A stretch of 64,000 nucleotides of DNA from DATGKR01 sp035294565 (GTDB taxonomy: Bacteria; Actinomycetota; Acidimicrobiia; Acidimicrobiales; Palsa-688), in the NCBI GenBank assembly GCA_035294565.1, contig DATGKR010000009.1, positions 1 to 64,000 of the forward strand, written 5' to 3'. Below, piece by piece: positions 1 to 7,847 of the stretch. Every line of letters begins with the position of its first letter. The first letter of the stretch is position 1. A model generated the notes under the pieces. That model was not told where the DNA came from, ran no database searches, and saw only the letters and a list, made by a program, of their open reading frames with translations. The position numbers and the translations under genes are program-made.

Positions 1-1
1 C

Positions 2-1822
2 TCGCGGCTCTCCGGCGTCTCCCAGGAGCTGGTCGCGTCCATCGATGAGGACGTTGCTGCGTTGCCCGAGATACCCGAGCACCACCGGCGGCTGAACGCG
101 GAGGAACCCTACCGTTTCAAGGCGATCTGCATCCGCCAGAAGCTGCTGTTGACTCAACTGCGCGTTGCCGCCGGCAGTCCCCACGTGCCTGGTAGGGACT
201 ACCTCGATTGGAGGGATCTCTGCCGAGACCTCGAGATGATCAGGCGCTCACTGGCAGAGAACAAGGGAGACCTGTTGATGCCTCTGCTGGACGATCTCAT
301 CCGTGCTCTCGCTTGCTGGGGACTCCATTTGGCGACCCTCGAGGTGCGCGAACACGCCGCGGCCCACCATGCCGTGCTGGCCGACCTGTACGACCGGGCG
401 GGCCAAGCCTACAGGGGCTTGCCGGCCCGTGAACGTCTCGCAGTCCTCGAAACGGAGCTTGCCGGCCACCGGCCACTGGCGCCGCGCGAGCACCGGCTCG
501 GCGGGCTCGCATTCGACTCGATTCGTCGCGCCCAGGATCAGTTCGGAACCGACGTGATCGACACCTACATAGTGTCGATGACTCGAGGCGCCGATGACGT
601 CCTGGCTGCTGTGGTGCTGGCTCGCGAGGCGGGCTTGCTGGACCCACCAACGATCGGCTTCGTTCCACTCCTCGAAACCCTCGGCGAGCTGAGGGATGCC
701 GGCAGGGTGATCGACGACCTGCTCAGGGTGCCTGCGTACCGATCGATCGTGGCAGATCGAGGACAGCGGCAAGAGGTGATGCTCGGCTACAGCGACTCCA
801 ACAAGGAAGCGGGCGTCACGACGTCCCAGTGGGAGATCCACCGTGCCCAGCGGCGCATTCTCGAGGTCGCCGAACGGCACCGCGTGGGCGTGGTGTTCTT
901 TCACGGCCGCGGAGGCACCGTTGGGCGGGGAGGCGGTCCGACGCACGAAGCGATCCTGTCCCTGCCGCCCGGCAGCGTAGACGGATCGGTCAAGCTCACG
1001 GAGCAGGGCGAGGTGATCAGCGACAAGTACGGGCTCCCCCGGATTGCTCAGGAGAACCTGGAACTGATGCTCGCCGCAACCCTGGAGGCCACGGCCCTCC
1101 ATGCAAAGCCGCTCGTGGCAGAAGGCGATCGGCGGCGGTGGTTCGACGCGATGGATGCCGTCTCGACGTCGGCGTTCGACGCCTACCGTGCCCTGGTGGC
1201 AAACCCCGGCCTGGCGGACTTCTTTCTGGCCTCGACGCCGGTCGACCAGCTGGCCGAGCTGCACCTCGGTTCCAGGCCGAGCCGTCGGCCCGGAGGCCAG
1301 GGCGACGGCTTGGAAGACCTGCGGGCCATCCCCTGGGTGTTCGGGTGGACGCAGTCCCGCCAGATCGTTCCCGGTTGGTACGGGCTGGGCTCAGGCTTGG
1401 AGGCGGCGCGGCACGCCGGTCTCGAAGAGGACCTGCTGTCCATGCGGGCCGGTTGGAGGTTCTTCTCCACGTTCCTGTCGAACGTCGAGATGACCCTGGC
1501 GAAGACCGACCTCGGGATCGCACGCAGATATGTAGAGGGCTTGGTCCCCGACCGACTTTGGTATCTCCTGGACATGATCGAAACGGAGCATCGAAGAACC
1601 CTGGAGCACCTCTTGTGGGTCACCGGTCAGGACCATCTGCTCGAACGGGCCCCGGTCCTACGCCGGACGCTCGCGGTGAGAGATTCTTATCTCCGGCCGA
1701 TACACGACCTGCAGGTATCTCTTCTGAAGCGCTGGCGCGAGGGAGGCCAGGGCCCAGACGCCCAGCGAGCTCTACTGCTCACGATCAACTGCATTGCCGC
1801 CGGGCTGCGCAATACCGGCTAG
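2..1822 (+). CDS. ppc: Phosphoenolpyruvate carboxylase, 3' part (5' truncated by window edge)
   Basis: Carboxylates phosphoenolpyruvate to oxaloacetate to refill the TCA cycle; cytosolic. The reading frame is open from base 2 and gives 606 residues, about the C-terminal two thirds of a family that is normally 880-960 long. The glycine-rich signature FHGRGGTVGRGGGPTHEA is encoded near bases 898-951, preceded by YSDSNKEAG, and the protein ends in the usual NTG tripeptide. The N-terminal active-site histidine region lies outside the window. The stop TAG is embedded in a CTAG whose complement supplies the stop of the convergent SDR gene, so the two genes share three bases. Identification is secure; nothing looks broken. 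Confidence 0.96.
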   Translation, partial: SRLSGVSQELVASIDEDVAALPEIPEHHRRLNAEEPYRFKAICIRQKLLLTQLRVAAGSPHVPGRDYLDWRDLCRDLEMIRRSLAENKGDLLMPLLDDLIRALACWGLHLATLEVREHAAAHHAVLADLYDRAGQAYRGLPARERLAVLETELAGHRPLAPREHRLGGLAFDSIRRAQDQFGTDVIDTYIVSMTRGADDVLAAVVLAREAGLLDPPTIGFVPLLETLGELRDAGRVIDDLLRVPAYRSIVADRGQRQEVMLGYSDSNKEAGVTTSQWEIHRAQRRILEVAERHRVGVVFFHGRGGTVGRGGGPTHEAILSLPPGSVDGSVKLTEQGEVISDKYGLPRIAQENLELMLAATLEATALHAKPLVAEGDRRRWFDAMDAVSTSAFDAYRALVANPGLADFFLASTPVDQLAELHLGSRPSRRPGGQGDGLEDLRAIPWVFGWTQSRQIVPGWYGLGSGLEAARHAGLEEDLLSMRAGWRFFSTFLSNVEMTLAKTDLGIARRYVEGLVPDRLWYLLDMIETEHRRTLEHLLWVTGQDHLLERAPVLRRTLAVRDSYLRPIHDLQVSLLKRWREGGQGPDAQRALLLTINCIAAGLRNTG

Positions 1823-2619
1823 CCGATCCGGGCGGCCTGCCCCCCGTCGACCGGCAGCACGACGCCGGTGATGAAGCCCGCCTCGTCGGAGTGAAGGAAG
1901 AGGCTCGCGTAGGCGACGTCCCAGCCGGTGCCCATCCTGTTGCGCAGCGGGACGAGGCGGTGGCGGAGCTCCCGAACCTGCTCTGCGGTCGCCCCCTCGG
2001 CGGCGGCGATCCCCTCTATCGCCATAGGCGTGTCCATCAGCCCGGGCATGATCGTGTTCACACGGATGCCCCGCCGCGCATTGGCCATGGCCAGCGACTG
2101 CCCGAGGGCGTTCAAACCTGCCTTGGAGATCTTGTACGCGGTCAGTTTTGTCGAAGCGACAGCGGCCAGTGACGACACGTTGACGATGCTGCCGCTGCCC
2201 TGCTGTCGCATGACGGGAAGGACAGCCTGACATGACAGGAGGCATCCCTTGAGGTTGACCTCCATGATCCGATCGAAGGTTTCCTCGTCGAGGCGCAGAG
2301 GGTCGGCGTCCCCGCTTCCAATGCCGACGTTGTTGTGCAAGAAGTCGATCCTGCCGAAAGCCTCCACGCAGGCGGCGGCGAAATTCCGGCAGTCGTCGCG
2401 GCGAGTCCAGTCCGCCTCGCAGCACTCGGCGGTCCCGCCCTCCGCCCGGATCATCTCGGCCGTCTCCCGGGCGGACTCGGGTCGGCGGTCGACGAGCAGG
2501 ACCCTGGCACCCTCCCTCGCGAAGACGACGGAGGCCGCTCGCCCGTTGCCGATCGTCGTGCCAGGGGTCTGTCCCGCACCGACGACGATGCCGGCCTTGC
2601 CAGCCAGTCTCCCTGTCAT
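1819..2619 (-). CDS. SDR-family NAD(P)-dependent oxidoreductase
   Basis: A 266-residue short-chain dehydrogenase/reductase, the usual length for classical SDRs. The nucleotide-binding turn is GAGQTPGTTIGNG near residue 13, followed by an acidic residue at the end of beta-2 (LLVDRRPES), which favours NAD(H). The NNVGIG motif and the catalytic YKISK (Tyr-x-x-x-Lys) are present, and the C-terminus is a typical DGG. The start ATG overlaps the stop of the upstream carboxymuconolactone-decarboxylase-like gene as ATGA, so the two are translationally coupled. The substrate cannot be read from sequence; neighbours suggest ring- or acyl-compound catabolism. Confidence 0.9.
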   Translation of the reverse strand: MTGRLAGKAGIVVGAGQTPGTTIGNGRAASVVFAREGARVLLVDRRPESARETAEMIRAEGGTAECCEADWTRRDDCRNFAAACVEAFGRIDFLHNNVGIGSGDADPLRLDEETFDRIMEVNLKGCLLSCQAVLPVMRQQGSGSIVNVSSLAAVASTKLTAYKISKAGLNALGQSLAMANARRGIRVNTIMPGLMDTPMAIEGIAAAEGATAEQVRELRHRLVPLRNRMGTGWDVAYASLFLHSDEAGFITGVVLPVDGGQAARIG

Positions 2620-3179
2620 GCGGGAGGTCGGGGGAACCCGCCCAGCCCGGCGTCGAGCTGCACGCCGAGGGAGTTCAGGGCCATGGCAACCATGTGGTAG
2701 TGGCCGACCAGCATCGGCACCTCGATGAGCTGCGGGGCGTCGTACACCTCGCTCAGGGCAAGCCACGTCGCGTCCGTCAGGCAGCAGTCCTCGTGCAACT
2801 CGTCGGCGGCGACGAGAAGTGCCGAGTCGAAACGGCCCCATCCTCCGCCGGGGCCGTCGGGGATCCGGAGTATCTCGCCGTCCGACAGGCCGGCTGCCCG
2901 ACCGATCACCACGTGCTGAGCCCACTCGTACTCGGACTGGCAGTTCCAGCTCGTGCGCAGGATCAGGATCTCCCTGTCGCGCGCTGGGAGCTTGCCGTTC
3001 AGGAGCTTCCCGCCGAAGGGCAGCCACCGGCGGGTCAGGCCCTCGGCGCGCACCAGCGTGGTGAAGATGTTGGCCTCTGAGCCGGCCACCCTGACGCCGT
3101 CGAGAAGTGCCTGGGCGGAAGGCGACCGCTCGTCGGGCGGAAGTGGGGGAATCCGCGGTGAGCTCGGGCGCCGTGACAT
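2616..3179 (-). CDS. Carboxymuconolactone decarboxylase (AhpD-fold) family protein
   Basis: A 187-residue all-helical protein of the CMD/AhpD superfamily. The region from about residue 55 (LPARDREILILRTSWNC), through YEWAQHVVIG, to GHYHMVAMALNSLG matches the family core. There is one Cys in the segment where AhpD has a CxxC pair (SWNCQSEYEWAQH), so a peroxidase-type dithiol mechanism is unlikely; true decarboxylases lack the pair too. The role is therefore open: lactone decarboxylation or an unassigned function. First gene of a two-gene unit with the SDR (ATGA overlap). ATG was chosen because TACAGT stands 7 bases upstream, as in other predicted leaderless genes here. Confidence 0.85.
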   Translation of the reverse strand: MSRRPSSPRIPPLPPDERSPSAQALLDGVRVAGSEANIFTTLVRAEGLTRRWLPFGGKLLNGKLPARDREILILRTSWNCQSEYEWAQHVVIGRAAGLSDGEILRIPDGPGGGWGRFDSALLVAADELHEDCCLTDATWLALSEVYDAPQLIEVPMLVGHYHMVAMALNSLGVQLDAGLGGFPRPPA

Positions 3180-3186
3180 GCCCGAA

Positions 3187-3192
3187 ACTGTA
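3187..3192 (-). promoter_or_regulatory. Predicted -10 box (TACAGT), leaderless promoter of the CMD-SDR unit
   Basis: TACAGT on the minus strand lies 7 bases before the ATG at 3179. There is no Shine-Dalgarno in between. No good -35 is visible. One of a series of identically placed TANNNT boxes in this window. Confidence 0.5.
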
Positions 3193-3277
3193 TTGTCATC
3201 AAGGCGTCGCCGGCATTGTGGCATCCACTCGATCGAGGGGCACGACGTCGGTCGTGGGCTGGCGAAGGAGGCCGGGT

Positions 3278-3769
3278 TCAGGCGGGGGAGAAGATCCGGC
3301 GGAACTCGCCGCGGTAGAAGAGGAGCGGCTCGCCGCCCTCCCCGAGGCGCAGGTCGAGCACGTCGGCGGTGATCAGATGGTGGTCGCCCTCGTCGTAGAC
3401 GTGCTTCATGCGGCACTCGATGTAGGCGAGGCACCCGTCGATCACCGGGTTGCCGAACGGCCCCCAGGCCCAGTTGACACCGGCGAACTTGTCCGCACCG
3501 GAACGGGCGAACTGCCGGGCCACGTCTTCCTGGTCGTGGCTGAGGACGTGCACGCAGAACCTGCCGGTGTCGCGGAACCGGGGCCAAGTGGTGCTGGTGC
3601 GCCCGACGCAGAAGAGGACCATCGGCGGATCGAGCGACAGCGAGCTGAACGATTGCGCGGTGAGGCCGACCGGCTCCTCCCCGCTGGAGCTGGTGACGAC
3701 CACCACCCCGGAGGTGAAGTGGCCGAGGACGGTGCGGAACTGGTCGCTGTCGGGGGTCAGCTCGCCCAC
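3278..3769 (-). CDS. Flavin reductase (FMN-binding, DIM6/NTAB family)
   Basis: A 163-residue flavin reductase-like protein, probably an NAD(P)H:FMN oxidoreductase that supplies reduced flavin to a monooxygenase. The family pattern is seen in order: FRTVLGHFTSGVVVVT at the N-terminus, PVGLTAQSFSSLSLDPPMVLFC, FCVHVLSHDQEDVARQFA, and CRMKHVYDEGDHHLI near the end. The GTG start at 3769 overlaps the end of the enoyl-CoA hydratase gene by 13 bases; upstream in-frame sequence does not look like family sequence. No two-component monooxygenase lies in the window, so the flavin acceptor is unknown. Confidence 0.87.
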   Translation of the reverse strand: MGELTPDSDQFRTVLGHFTSGVVVVTSSSGEEPVGLTAQSFSSLSLDPPMVLFCVGRTSTTWPRFRDTGRFCVHVLSHDQEDVARQFARSGADKFAGVNWAWGPFGNPVIDGCLAYIECRMKHVYDEGDHHLITADVLDLRLGEGGEPLLFYRGEFRRIFSPA

Positions 3770-4509
3770 CTCGGCGGCCGCTTCTCCCTGAACGCGGCGA
3801 TGCCCTCGGCCGCCTCGGGGGAAGAGAACATCTCGGCCGACACGCGCCGGGCGTGGGCGAACCCGGCTTCGGCGTCCATGGACGGGATCGTACGGAGCAG
3901 CGATCTGGTGACACGGAGCGCGTTGGGTTCGCACTGGCGGAGCTCGTCGAGCAGGCGGTCGGTCGCCGCAGGCAGGTCCGCGTCGTCCACGACGCTGCTG
4001 ATAAGGCCGGCGGCGAGCGCATCATCAGCGTCGAACCGTTCGCCCGTGAGCATGTAGCGAGAAGCCGCTATCGGGGTCATACGGCGGAGGCAGAGGACCG
4101 AGATGATGGCGGGGGCGACACCGATGCGGACCTCGGTGAAGGCGAACGAGGCGGAGCGGGCGCAGATGACGGCGTCGGCTGCGGCCACCAGCCCGAAGCC
4201 GCCGGCGCGGACGTGGCCGTTGAGGGCGGCGACCACCGGCTTGGGGTATCCCCACAGCTCGCTCAGCACGTCGGAGAAAGAGCCCCGGCCCTCATCGACC
4301 GGCGGGTCGGTGAGGTCGGCGCCGGAGCAGAAGGTGCTGCCGGTGCCGGTGATCGCCACGGCACGCACGTCCGGGTCGGAGCGTGCCGCCACCAGGTGCT
4401 CGGACAACTCAGCGACGAGACGCCGAGACAGCGCGTTGCGGTTGGAGGGCGAGTCGAGGGCGAGGACCGCCGAGCCGTGGCGGTCGTCCCGCCTGACGAG
4501 GGGAGGCAG
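3757..4509 (-). CDS. Enoyl-CoA hydratase/isomerase (crotonase) family, probable CTG start
   Basis: A crotonase-fold protein of about 250 residues acting on acyl-CoA thioesters. The first oxyanion-hole strand AITGTGSTFCSGADL and the second segment LNGHVRAGGFGLVAAADAV are clear, followed by FTEVRIGVAPAI, which carries a Glu at the hydratase position. The frame has no ATG, GTG or TTG between a distant ATG at 4731 (inside the upstream gene) and a GTG that would remove the first beta strand. A CTG at 4509 with GAGG six bases upstream, just after the stop of the upstream gene, fits the expected N-terminus best. The exact substrate is unknown. Confidence 0.85.
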   Translation of the reverse strand: MPPLVRRDDRHGSAVLALDSPSNRNALSRRLVAELSEHLVAARSDPDVRAVAITGTGSTFCSGADLTDPPVDEGRGSFSDVLSELWGYPKPVVAALNGHVRAGGFGLVAAADAVICARSASFAFTEVRIGVAPAIISVLCLRRMTPIAASRYMLTGERFDADDALAAGLISSVVDDADLPAATDRLLDELRQCEPNALRVTRSLLRTIPSMDAEAGFAHARRVSAEMFSSPEAAEGIAAFREKRPPRWAS

Positions 4510-4510
4510 G

Positions 4511-4924
4511 TCAGACCTCGGGGGAGAGGGGACGGTCCAGGTACCCGTTGACCAGGTTGAACAGGTCGGCGGGGCTGGCCGGCGGCGACAGCTCCCCGCC
4601 GAGCAGGCGCAACTCGAGGGGGATGAGGGAGCGGCGCTGCAGACGAAGGAGGGTGGCCTCGTCGCCGGCCATGCGCAGCAGGTCCCTGGCCAGCCGGGCC
4701 ACGGTTCCCGACCACCCGAAGGGGTCCGCACCGGTTCCCGGCGCTCCCAGGCGGACCAGGTCGGCCAGGCTGGCGTGGCCCAGGAGGGAGATCAGGCTCC
4801 ACGCAGGAACCCGCTGGCGTCTGGCGACGAAGCCCTCCAGGGTGCGCCCAGACAGGACCCTCTCCGCCTCGGAGACCACCGCGCGGGCGTGCGCTCGTTC
4901 ACGTCGTCCCTTGCCCCACCTCAT
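4511..4924 (-). CDS. Hypothetical protein, 137 residues
   Basis: Not recognised. The product is basic at its N-terminus (MRWGKGRRERAHARAV) and then largely helical and leucine-rich (LISLLGHASLADLVRLG, LLRLQRRSLIPLELRLLGGEL), with no signal peptide or membrane span. It is the first gene of the minus-strand unit leading into the crotonase and flavin reductase genes, with its stop one base from the crotonase start. The ATG at 4924 is preferred over a GTG at 4933 because a TACCGT box sits 7 bases upstream of the ATG and overlaps the GTG. Confidence 0.7.
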   Translation of the reverse strand: MRWGKGRRERAHARAVVSEAERVLSGRTLEGFVARRQRVPAWSLISLLGHASLADLVRLGAPGTGADPFGWSGTVARLARDLLRMAGDEATLLRLQRRSLIPLELRLLGGELSPPASPADLFNLVNGYLDRPLSPEV

Positions 4925-4931
4925 CCCCTTC

Positions 4932-4937
4932 ACGGTA
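4932..4937 (-). promoter_or_regulatory. Predicted -10 box (TACCGT), leaderless promoter
   Basis: TACCGT on the minus strand, 7 bases before the ATG at 4924. It predicts transcription starting at or next to that ATG. Confidence 0.45.
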
Positions 4938-4969
4938 GCAGCCTGCCGATGCCCGGTGAAGCAGTCGAC

Positions 4970-6376
4970 TCAGGTTCCGACGAGGGCCTTGACGGCGGAG
5001 GCAAGGTCGGCGAGGCCGGCCTTGGCGTCGGCGAAGAGCATGTGCGTCTTGGGATCGGTGTAGAGCTCGTTGTCGATTCCCGAATAGCCCGCGCTCATCG
5101 ACCGTTTGATCACGATCACGCTTCTGGCCTGGTCCACGTCGAGGATGGGCATGCCCGAGATCGGGGTTCCCGGCCGCCGGGCTGCGGGGTTGACGACGTC
5201 GTTGGCGCCGATCACGAGGGCGACGTCGGTCAAGGGGAACTCGGGGTTGATGTCGGACATCTCCTTCAGCTGAGGGTAGGGAACGTTGGCTTCCGCGAGC
5301 AGCACGTTCATGTGCCCGGGCATCCGTCCGGCGACGGGGTGGATGGCGTAGGACACCTCGACGCCCCGCTCCTCGAGCAGGTCGGCGAGCGCGCGCACCT
5401 CGTGCTGGGCCTGGGCGGCGGCAAGCCCGTAGCCAGGGACGATCACGACCTTCGACGCGTAAGCAAGCTGGATGGCCGCGTCGTCGGCCTGGATCGGCTG
5501 GACCGACGCACCCCCGGGCCCCACAGGTCCCGCTGCCTCGCCGGTCCCGAAACCTCCGGCGATGATGGCGAGCACCGACCGGTTCATCGCGTCTGCCATC
5601 AGCTTGGTGAGGATGGTGCCCGACGCTCCCACCAGGGCGCCGGCGATGATCAGACCCGAGTTCTCGATGACGAAACCGGCCATGGCCACAGCCGTCCCGG
5701 TGAACGCGTTGAGCAGGGAGATCACGACGGGCATGTCGGCTCCGCCTATGGGCAGGACCAGCAGCACCCCGATAACCGCCAGCACGGCGCAGAGGGCCCC
5801 GAGGACCGCAACGTTCTGGGAGCCGGAGAGGATGTAGGCGGCGAGTCCCAGTGCCGCGGCCCCGAGCACGCCGTTGGTCGCGCGGGATCCCTTCCAGACT
5901 ACGGGGGCGCCCGAAACGAGACCCTGGAGCTTTCCCGCCGCCACGATCGAGCCGGTGAAGGTGACGACGCCGATGACCACGTCGAGGACGGTGGTGACGT
6001 CGGCGCGGGTGGGGATGTGTGGGCTCAACCGGACGAAGTCGTTCACCGCGACGAGGGCCGCGGCGCCCCCGCCGACGGCGTTGAAGAGGCTGACCAGCTG
6101 TGGTATGTCGGTGAGCTTCACCCGCCTGGCGACCCGCAGGCCCCCCCCTCCGCCGATCGCGGTGCCGGCGGCGAGGACCGCCCAGCCGGCGGGGTGCACG
6201 TGGTAGTCATTGGCCATGACAGCGAGGGTGACGGCAACGGCGATGGCCATCGCGACGGTCGAGATCCTGTTGCCGCGGACGGCGGTGGCGGGGGAGTTCA
6301 TCAGGTGGAGTCCCACGACGAAGCCGATCGCGGCGAGCAGGTATAGCAGCGCCACGACCGAGTCGAAGGTGCTCAC
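4970..6376 (-). CDS. pntB: NAD(P) transhydrogenase subunit beta
   Basis: Membrane and NADP(H)-binding subunit of the proton-translocating transhydrogenase (hydride transfer from NADH to NADP+ driven by the proton gradient). 468 residues, normal length. The N-terminal half holds about eight to nine membrane helices; the C-terminal domain III shows GYGLAAAQAQ, MPGHMNVLLAEA, GANDVVNPAA and KRSMSAGYSG, the NADP(H)-binding signatures. Its GTG start overlaps the pntAB stop as GTGA. Third gene of pntAA-pntAB-pntB, the split-alpha arrangement common outside enterobacteria. Confidence 0.97.
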   Translation of the reverse strand: MSTFDSVVALLYLLAAIGFVVGLHLMNSPATAVRGNRISTVAMAIAVAVTLAVMANDYHVHPAGWAVLAAGTAIGGGGGLRVARRVKLTDIPQLVSLFNAVGGGAAALVAVNDFVRLSPHIPTRADVTTVLDVVIGVVTFTGSIVAAGKLQGLVSGAPVVWKGSRATNGVLGAAALGLAAYILSGSQNVAVLGALCAVLAVIGVLLVLPIGGADMPVVISLLNAFTGTAVAMAGFVIENSGLIIAGALVGASGTILTKLMADAMNRSVLAIIAGGFGTGEAAGPVGPGGASVQPIQADDAAIQLAYASKVVIVPGYGLAAAQAQHEVRALADLLEERGVEVSYAIHPVAGRMPGHMNVLLAEANVPYPQLKEMSDINPEFPLTDVALVIGANDVVNPAARRPGTPISGMPILDVDQARSVIVIKRSMSAGYSGIDNELYTDPKTHMLFADAKAGLADLASAVKALVGT

Positions 6377-6684
6377 CGCCGGTCGTCCTTGGCGGCGGGT
6401 GCTCTTTTCGCCTTGAACATCTGCAGCATGCGGTCGGTCACGGCGTAGCCGCCGACGAGGTTGGCGGAGGCGAAGACCGCTGTGACGAACGCCAGCGCGT
6501 AGCCGAGAGCGTCATTGGCGGTGGCCGCAGCCAGCATCGCCCCGACGAACACGATGCCGTGGATCGAGTTCGCAGCAGACATGAGCGGCGTGTGGAGGGT
6601 CGCCGGCACCTTGCTGATCACCTCGAAGCCCACGAGCAGGCTGAGCACGAAGATGCTGATGTCAGATAGCAGCGACGCGCTCAC
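6373..6684 (-). CDS. pntAB: NAD(P) transhydrogenase subunit alpha, membrane part (PntAB)
   Basis: The 103-residue product has three to four membrane helices (LSDISIFVLSLLVGFEVI, AANSIHGIVFVGAMLAA, ALGYALAFVTAVFASANLVGG) and corresponds to the C-terminal membrane segment of the alpha subunit when that subunit is split. The GTG at 6684 was chosen because AAGGAGG lies six bases upstream; it overlaps the end of pntAA by 23 bases. It couples hydride transfer to proton movement together with PntB. Confidence 0.93.
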   Translation of the reverse strand: MSASLLSDISIFVLSLLVGFEVISKVPATLHTPLMSAANSIHGIVFVGAMLAAATANDALGYALAFVTAVFASANLVGGYAVTDRMLQMFKAKRAPAAKDDRR

Positions 6685-7807
6685 CCGGACCCTCCTTGCT
6701 AATGTCAGGTTTACTGACAACTATAGCGGCCTGCACCTCGTCCTCCGTGTCTATGACCAGCTCGCCGTCGCGGACCAGCAGGCCGATCACCGCCAGCATG
6801 TTCTGGGAAAAAGCGTCCGACGCCGCGGTCGGCACCGTCGCCGCGAGGTTCGAGGCGCCCACGACGGTGACCCCCCCGGCGGTGACGGTCGAGCGGCCCG
6901 GAACCGAGCCCTCGACGTTTCCGCCCAGCGGCCCCGAGGCCATGTCCACCACCACCGATCCGGGCCGCATGGCCACCAGCGCCGAGGCCGGCACCAGGAG
7001 CGGAGGGCGGGCGCCGGGCACGGCCGCGGTGGTGATCACCACGTCGAAGCCGGCGAGGTGGGACTGCAGCTCCTCCTGCTGAGCCCTCTGCTCCTCCTCG
7101 GTGAGGGCACGCGCGTAACCACCCTCGCCGCTCGCCGAGCCGACCGATTCGAGGACCAGGAACTTGGCGCCGAGCGACTCCACCTCGGTACGAGTCTCCG
7201 GCCGGACGTCGTAGCCGGTGACGACCGCGCCGAGCCGCCTGGCGGTGCCGATGGCTGAGAGGCCGGCCACGCCCGCGCCCAGAACGAGCACCCGGGCGGG
7301 ACGCGAGGTGCCGGCGGCGGTGATGAGCATCGGGAAGTAGCGGCCGAAGGCCTCGGCCGCCACCAGCGCCGCCTTGTAGCCTGCGACGCTCGCCTGGGAG
7401 GTGAGCACGTCCAGAGCCTGCGCCCGGCTGAGCGTCCGGGGGAGCCGCTCTAGGGTCACAGCCACGACGCCCCGCCGGGCCAGCTCGCCGGACAGCTCGG
7501 GTTCGCCGTTGAGGGCGAGCAGGCCGACGACGGCTTGGCCCGCCCGCAGCCGCGCCAGCGTGTCGGGCGGGGGGCGCGAGATGCACAAGAGGACGTCCCC
7601 TTTGTCCAGAACCTCCTCACGGGAGGCGATCGACGCGCCGGCGTCCACGTACGCCTCGTCGGGGTACCACGCCCGGGCGCCGGCCCCCCGCTCGACCAGC
7701 GCCGAGAGGCCCGAGCGCGAAAGGCGGCGCACTCCTTCGGGCACCAGGGCAACCCGCCGTTCGCCCTCGGTCTCATCGGAGAGAACCCCAACCGTCGTCA
7801 CCTTCAT
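6662..7807 (-). CDS. pntAA: NAD(P) transhydrogenase subunit alpha, NAD-binding part (PntAA)
   Basis: Soluble NAD(H)-binding domain I of the transhydrogenase, 381 residues, homologous to alanine dehydrogenase. Seen: GVLSDETEGERRVALVPEGV at the N-terminus, the RQD-loop region, VLVLGAGVAGLSAIGTARRLG as the nucleotide-binding loop, GYDVRPE following it, and ITTAAVPGARPPLLV. First gene of the operon, divergent from an acyl-CoA dehydrogenase gene only 40 bases away. The last ~40 codons are unusually AT-rich for the window and contain an inverted repeat (6703-6719). Confidence 0.96.
   Translation of the reverse strand: MKVTTVGVLSDETEGERRVALVPEGVRRLSRSGLSALVERGAGARAWYPDEAYVDAGASIASREEVLDKGDVLLCISRPPPDTLARLRAGQAVVGLLALNGEPELSGELARRGVVAVTLERLPRTLSRAQALDVLTSQASVAGYKAALVAAEAFGRYFPMLITAAGTSRPARVLVLGAGVAGLSAIGTARRLGAVVTGYDVRPETRTEVESLGAKFLVLESVGSASGEGGYARALTEEEQRAQQEELQSHLAGFDVVITTAAVPGARPPLLVPASALVAMRPGSVVVDMASGPLGGNVEGSVPGRSTVTAGGVTVVGASNLAATVPTAASDAFSQNMLAVIGLLVRDGELVIDTEDEVQAAIVVSKPDISKEGPGERVAAI
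6703..6719. repeat. Inverted repeat TGTCAG-N5-CTGACA inside the 3' end of pntAA
   Basis: Perfect 6-bp arms with a 5-bp spacer, in a locally AT-rich stretch of coding sequence 19 bases upstream of the pntAB start. Could be a regulator site or mRNA hairpin affecting pntAB translation; could also be chance. Confidence 0.4.
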
Positions 7808-7815
7808 GCCCGGCG

Positions 7816-7821
7816 ACGGTA
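7816..7821 (-). promoter_or_regulatory. Predicted -10 box (TACCGT), leaderless promoter of the pnt operon
   Basis: TACCGT on the minus strand, 8 bases before the pntAA ATG at 7807, with no Shine-Dalgarno between. Confidence 0.5.
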
Positions 7822-7833
7822 CCGCAACGACAG

Positions 7834-7847
7834 GTAGGTTGACCTAC
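7834..7847. promoter_or_regulatory. 14-bp palindrome GTAGGT-TG-ACCTAC, possible operator
   Basis: Perfect 6-bp arms around a TG spacer, between the divergent pntAA and acyl-CoA dehydrogenase genes. It covers the predicted plus-strand -10 (TAGGTT, 7835-7840, 7 bases before the GTG start at 7848) and ends directly at that start. A bound regulator would block the dehydrogenase promoter. Confidence 0.45.

Noticed and set aside
2620..4025. Long upstream extensions of the SDR and carboxymuconolactone-decarboxylase frames
   Set aside because: The extensions overlap neighbouring genes and are not family-like; internal ATG starts with an ATGA overlap and a TACAGT box fit better.
4103..6346. 747-codon plus-strand ORF antisense to pntB
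   Set aside because: Shadow frame in GC-rich DNA; the opposite strand encodes an unmistakable transhydrogenase.
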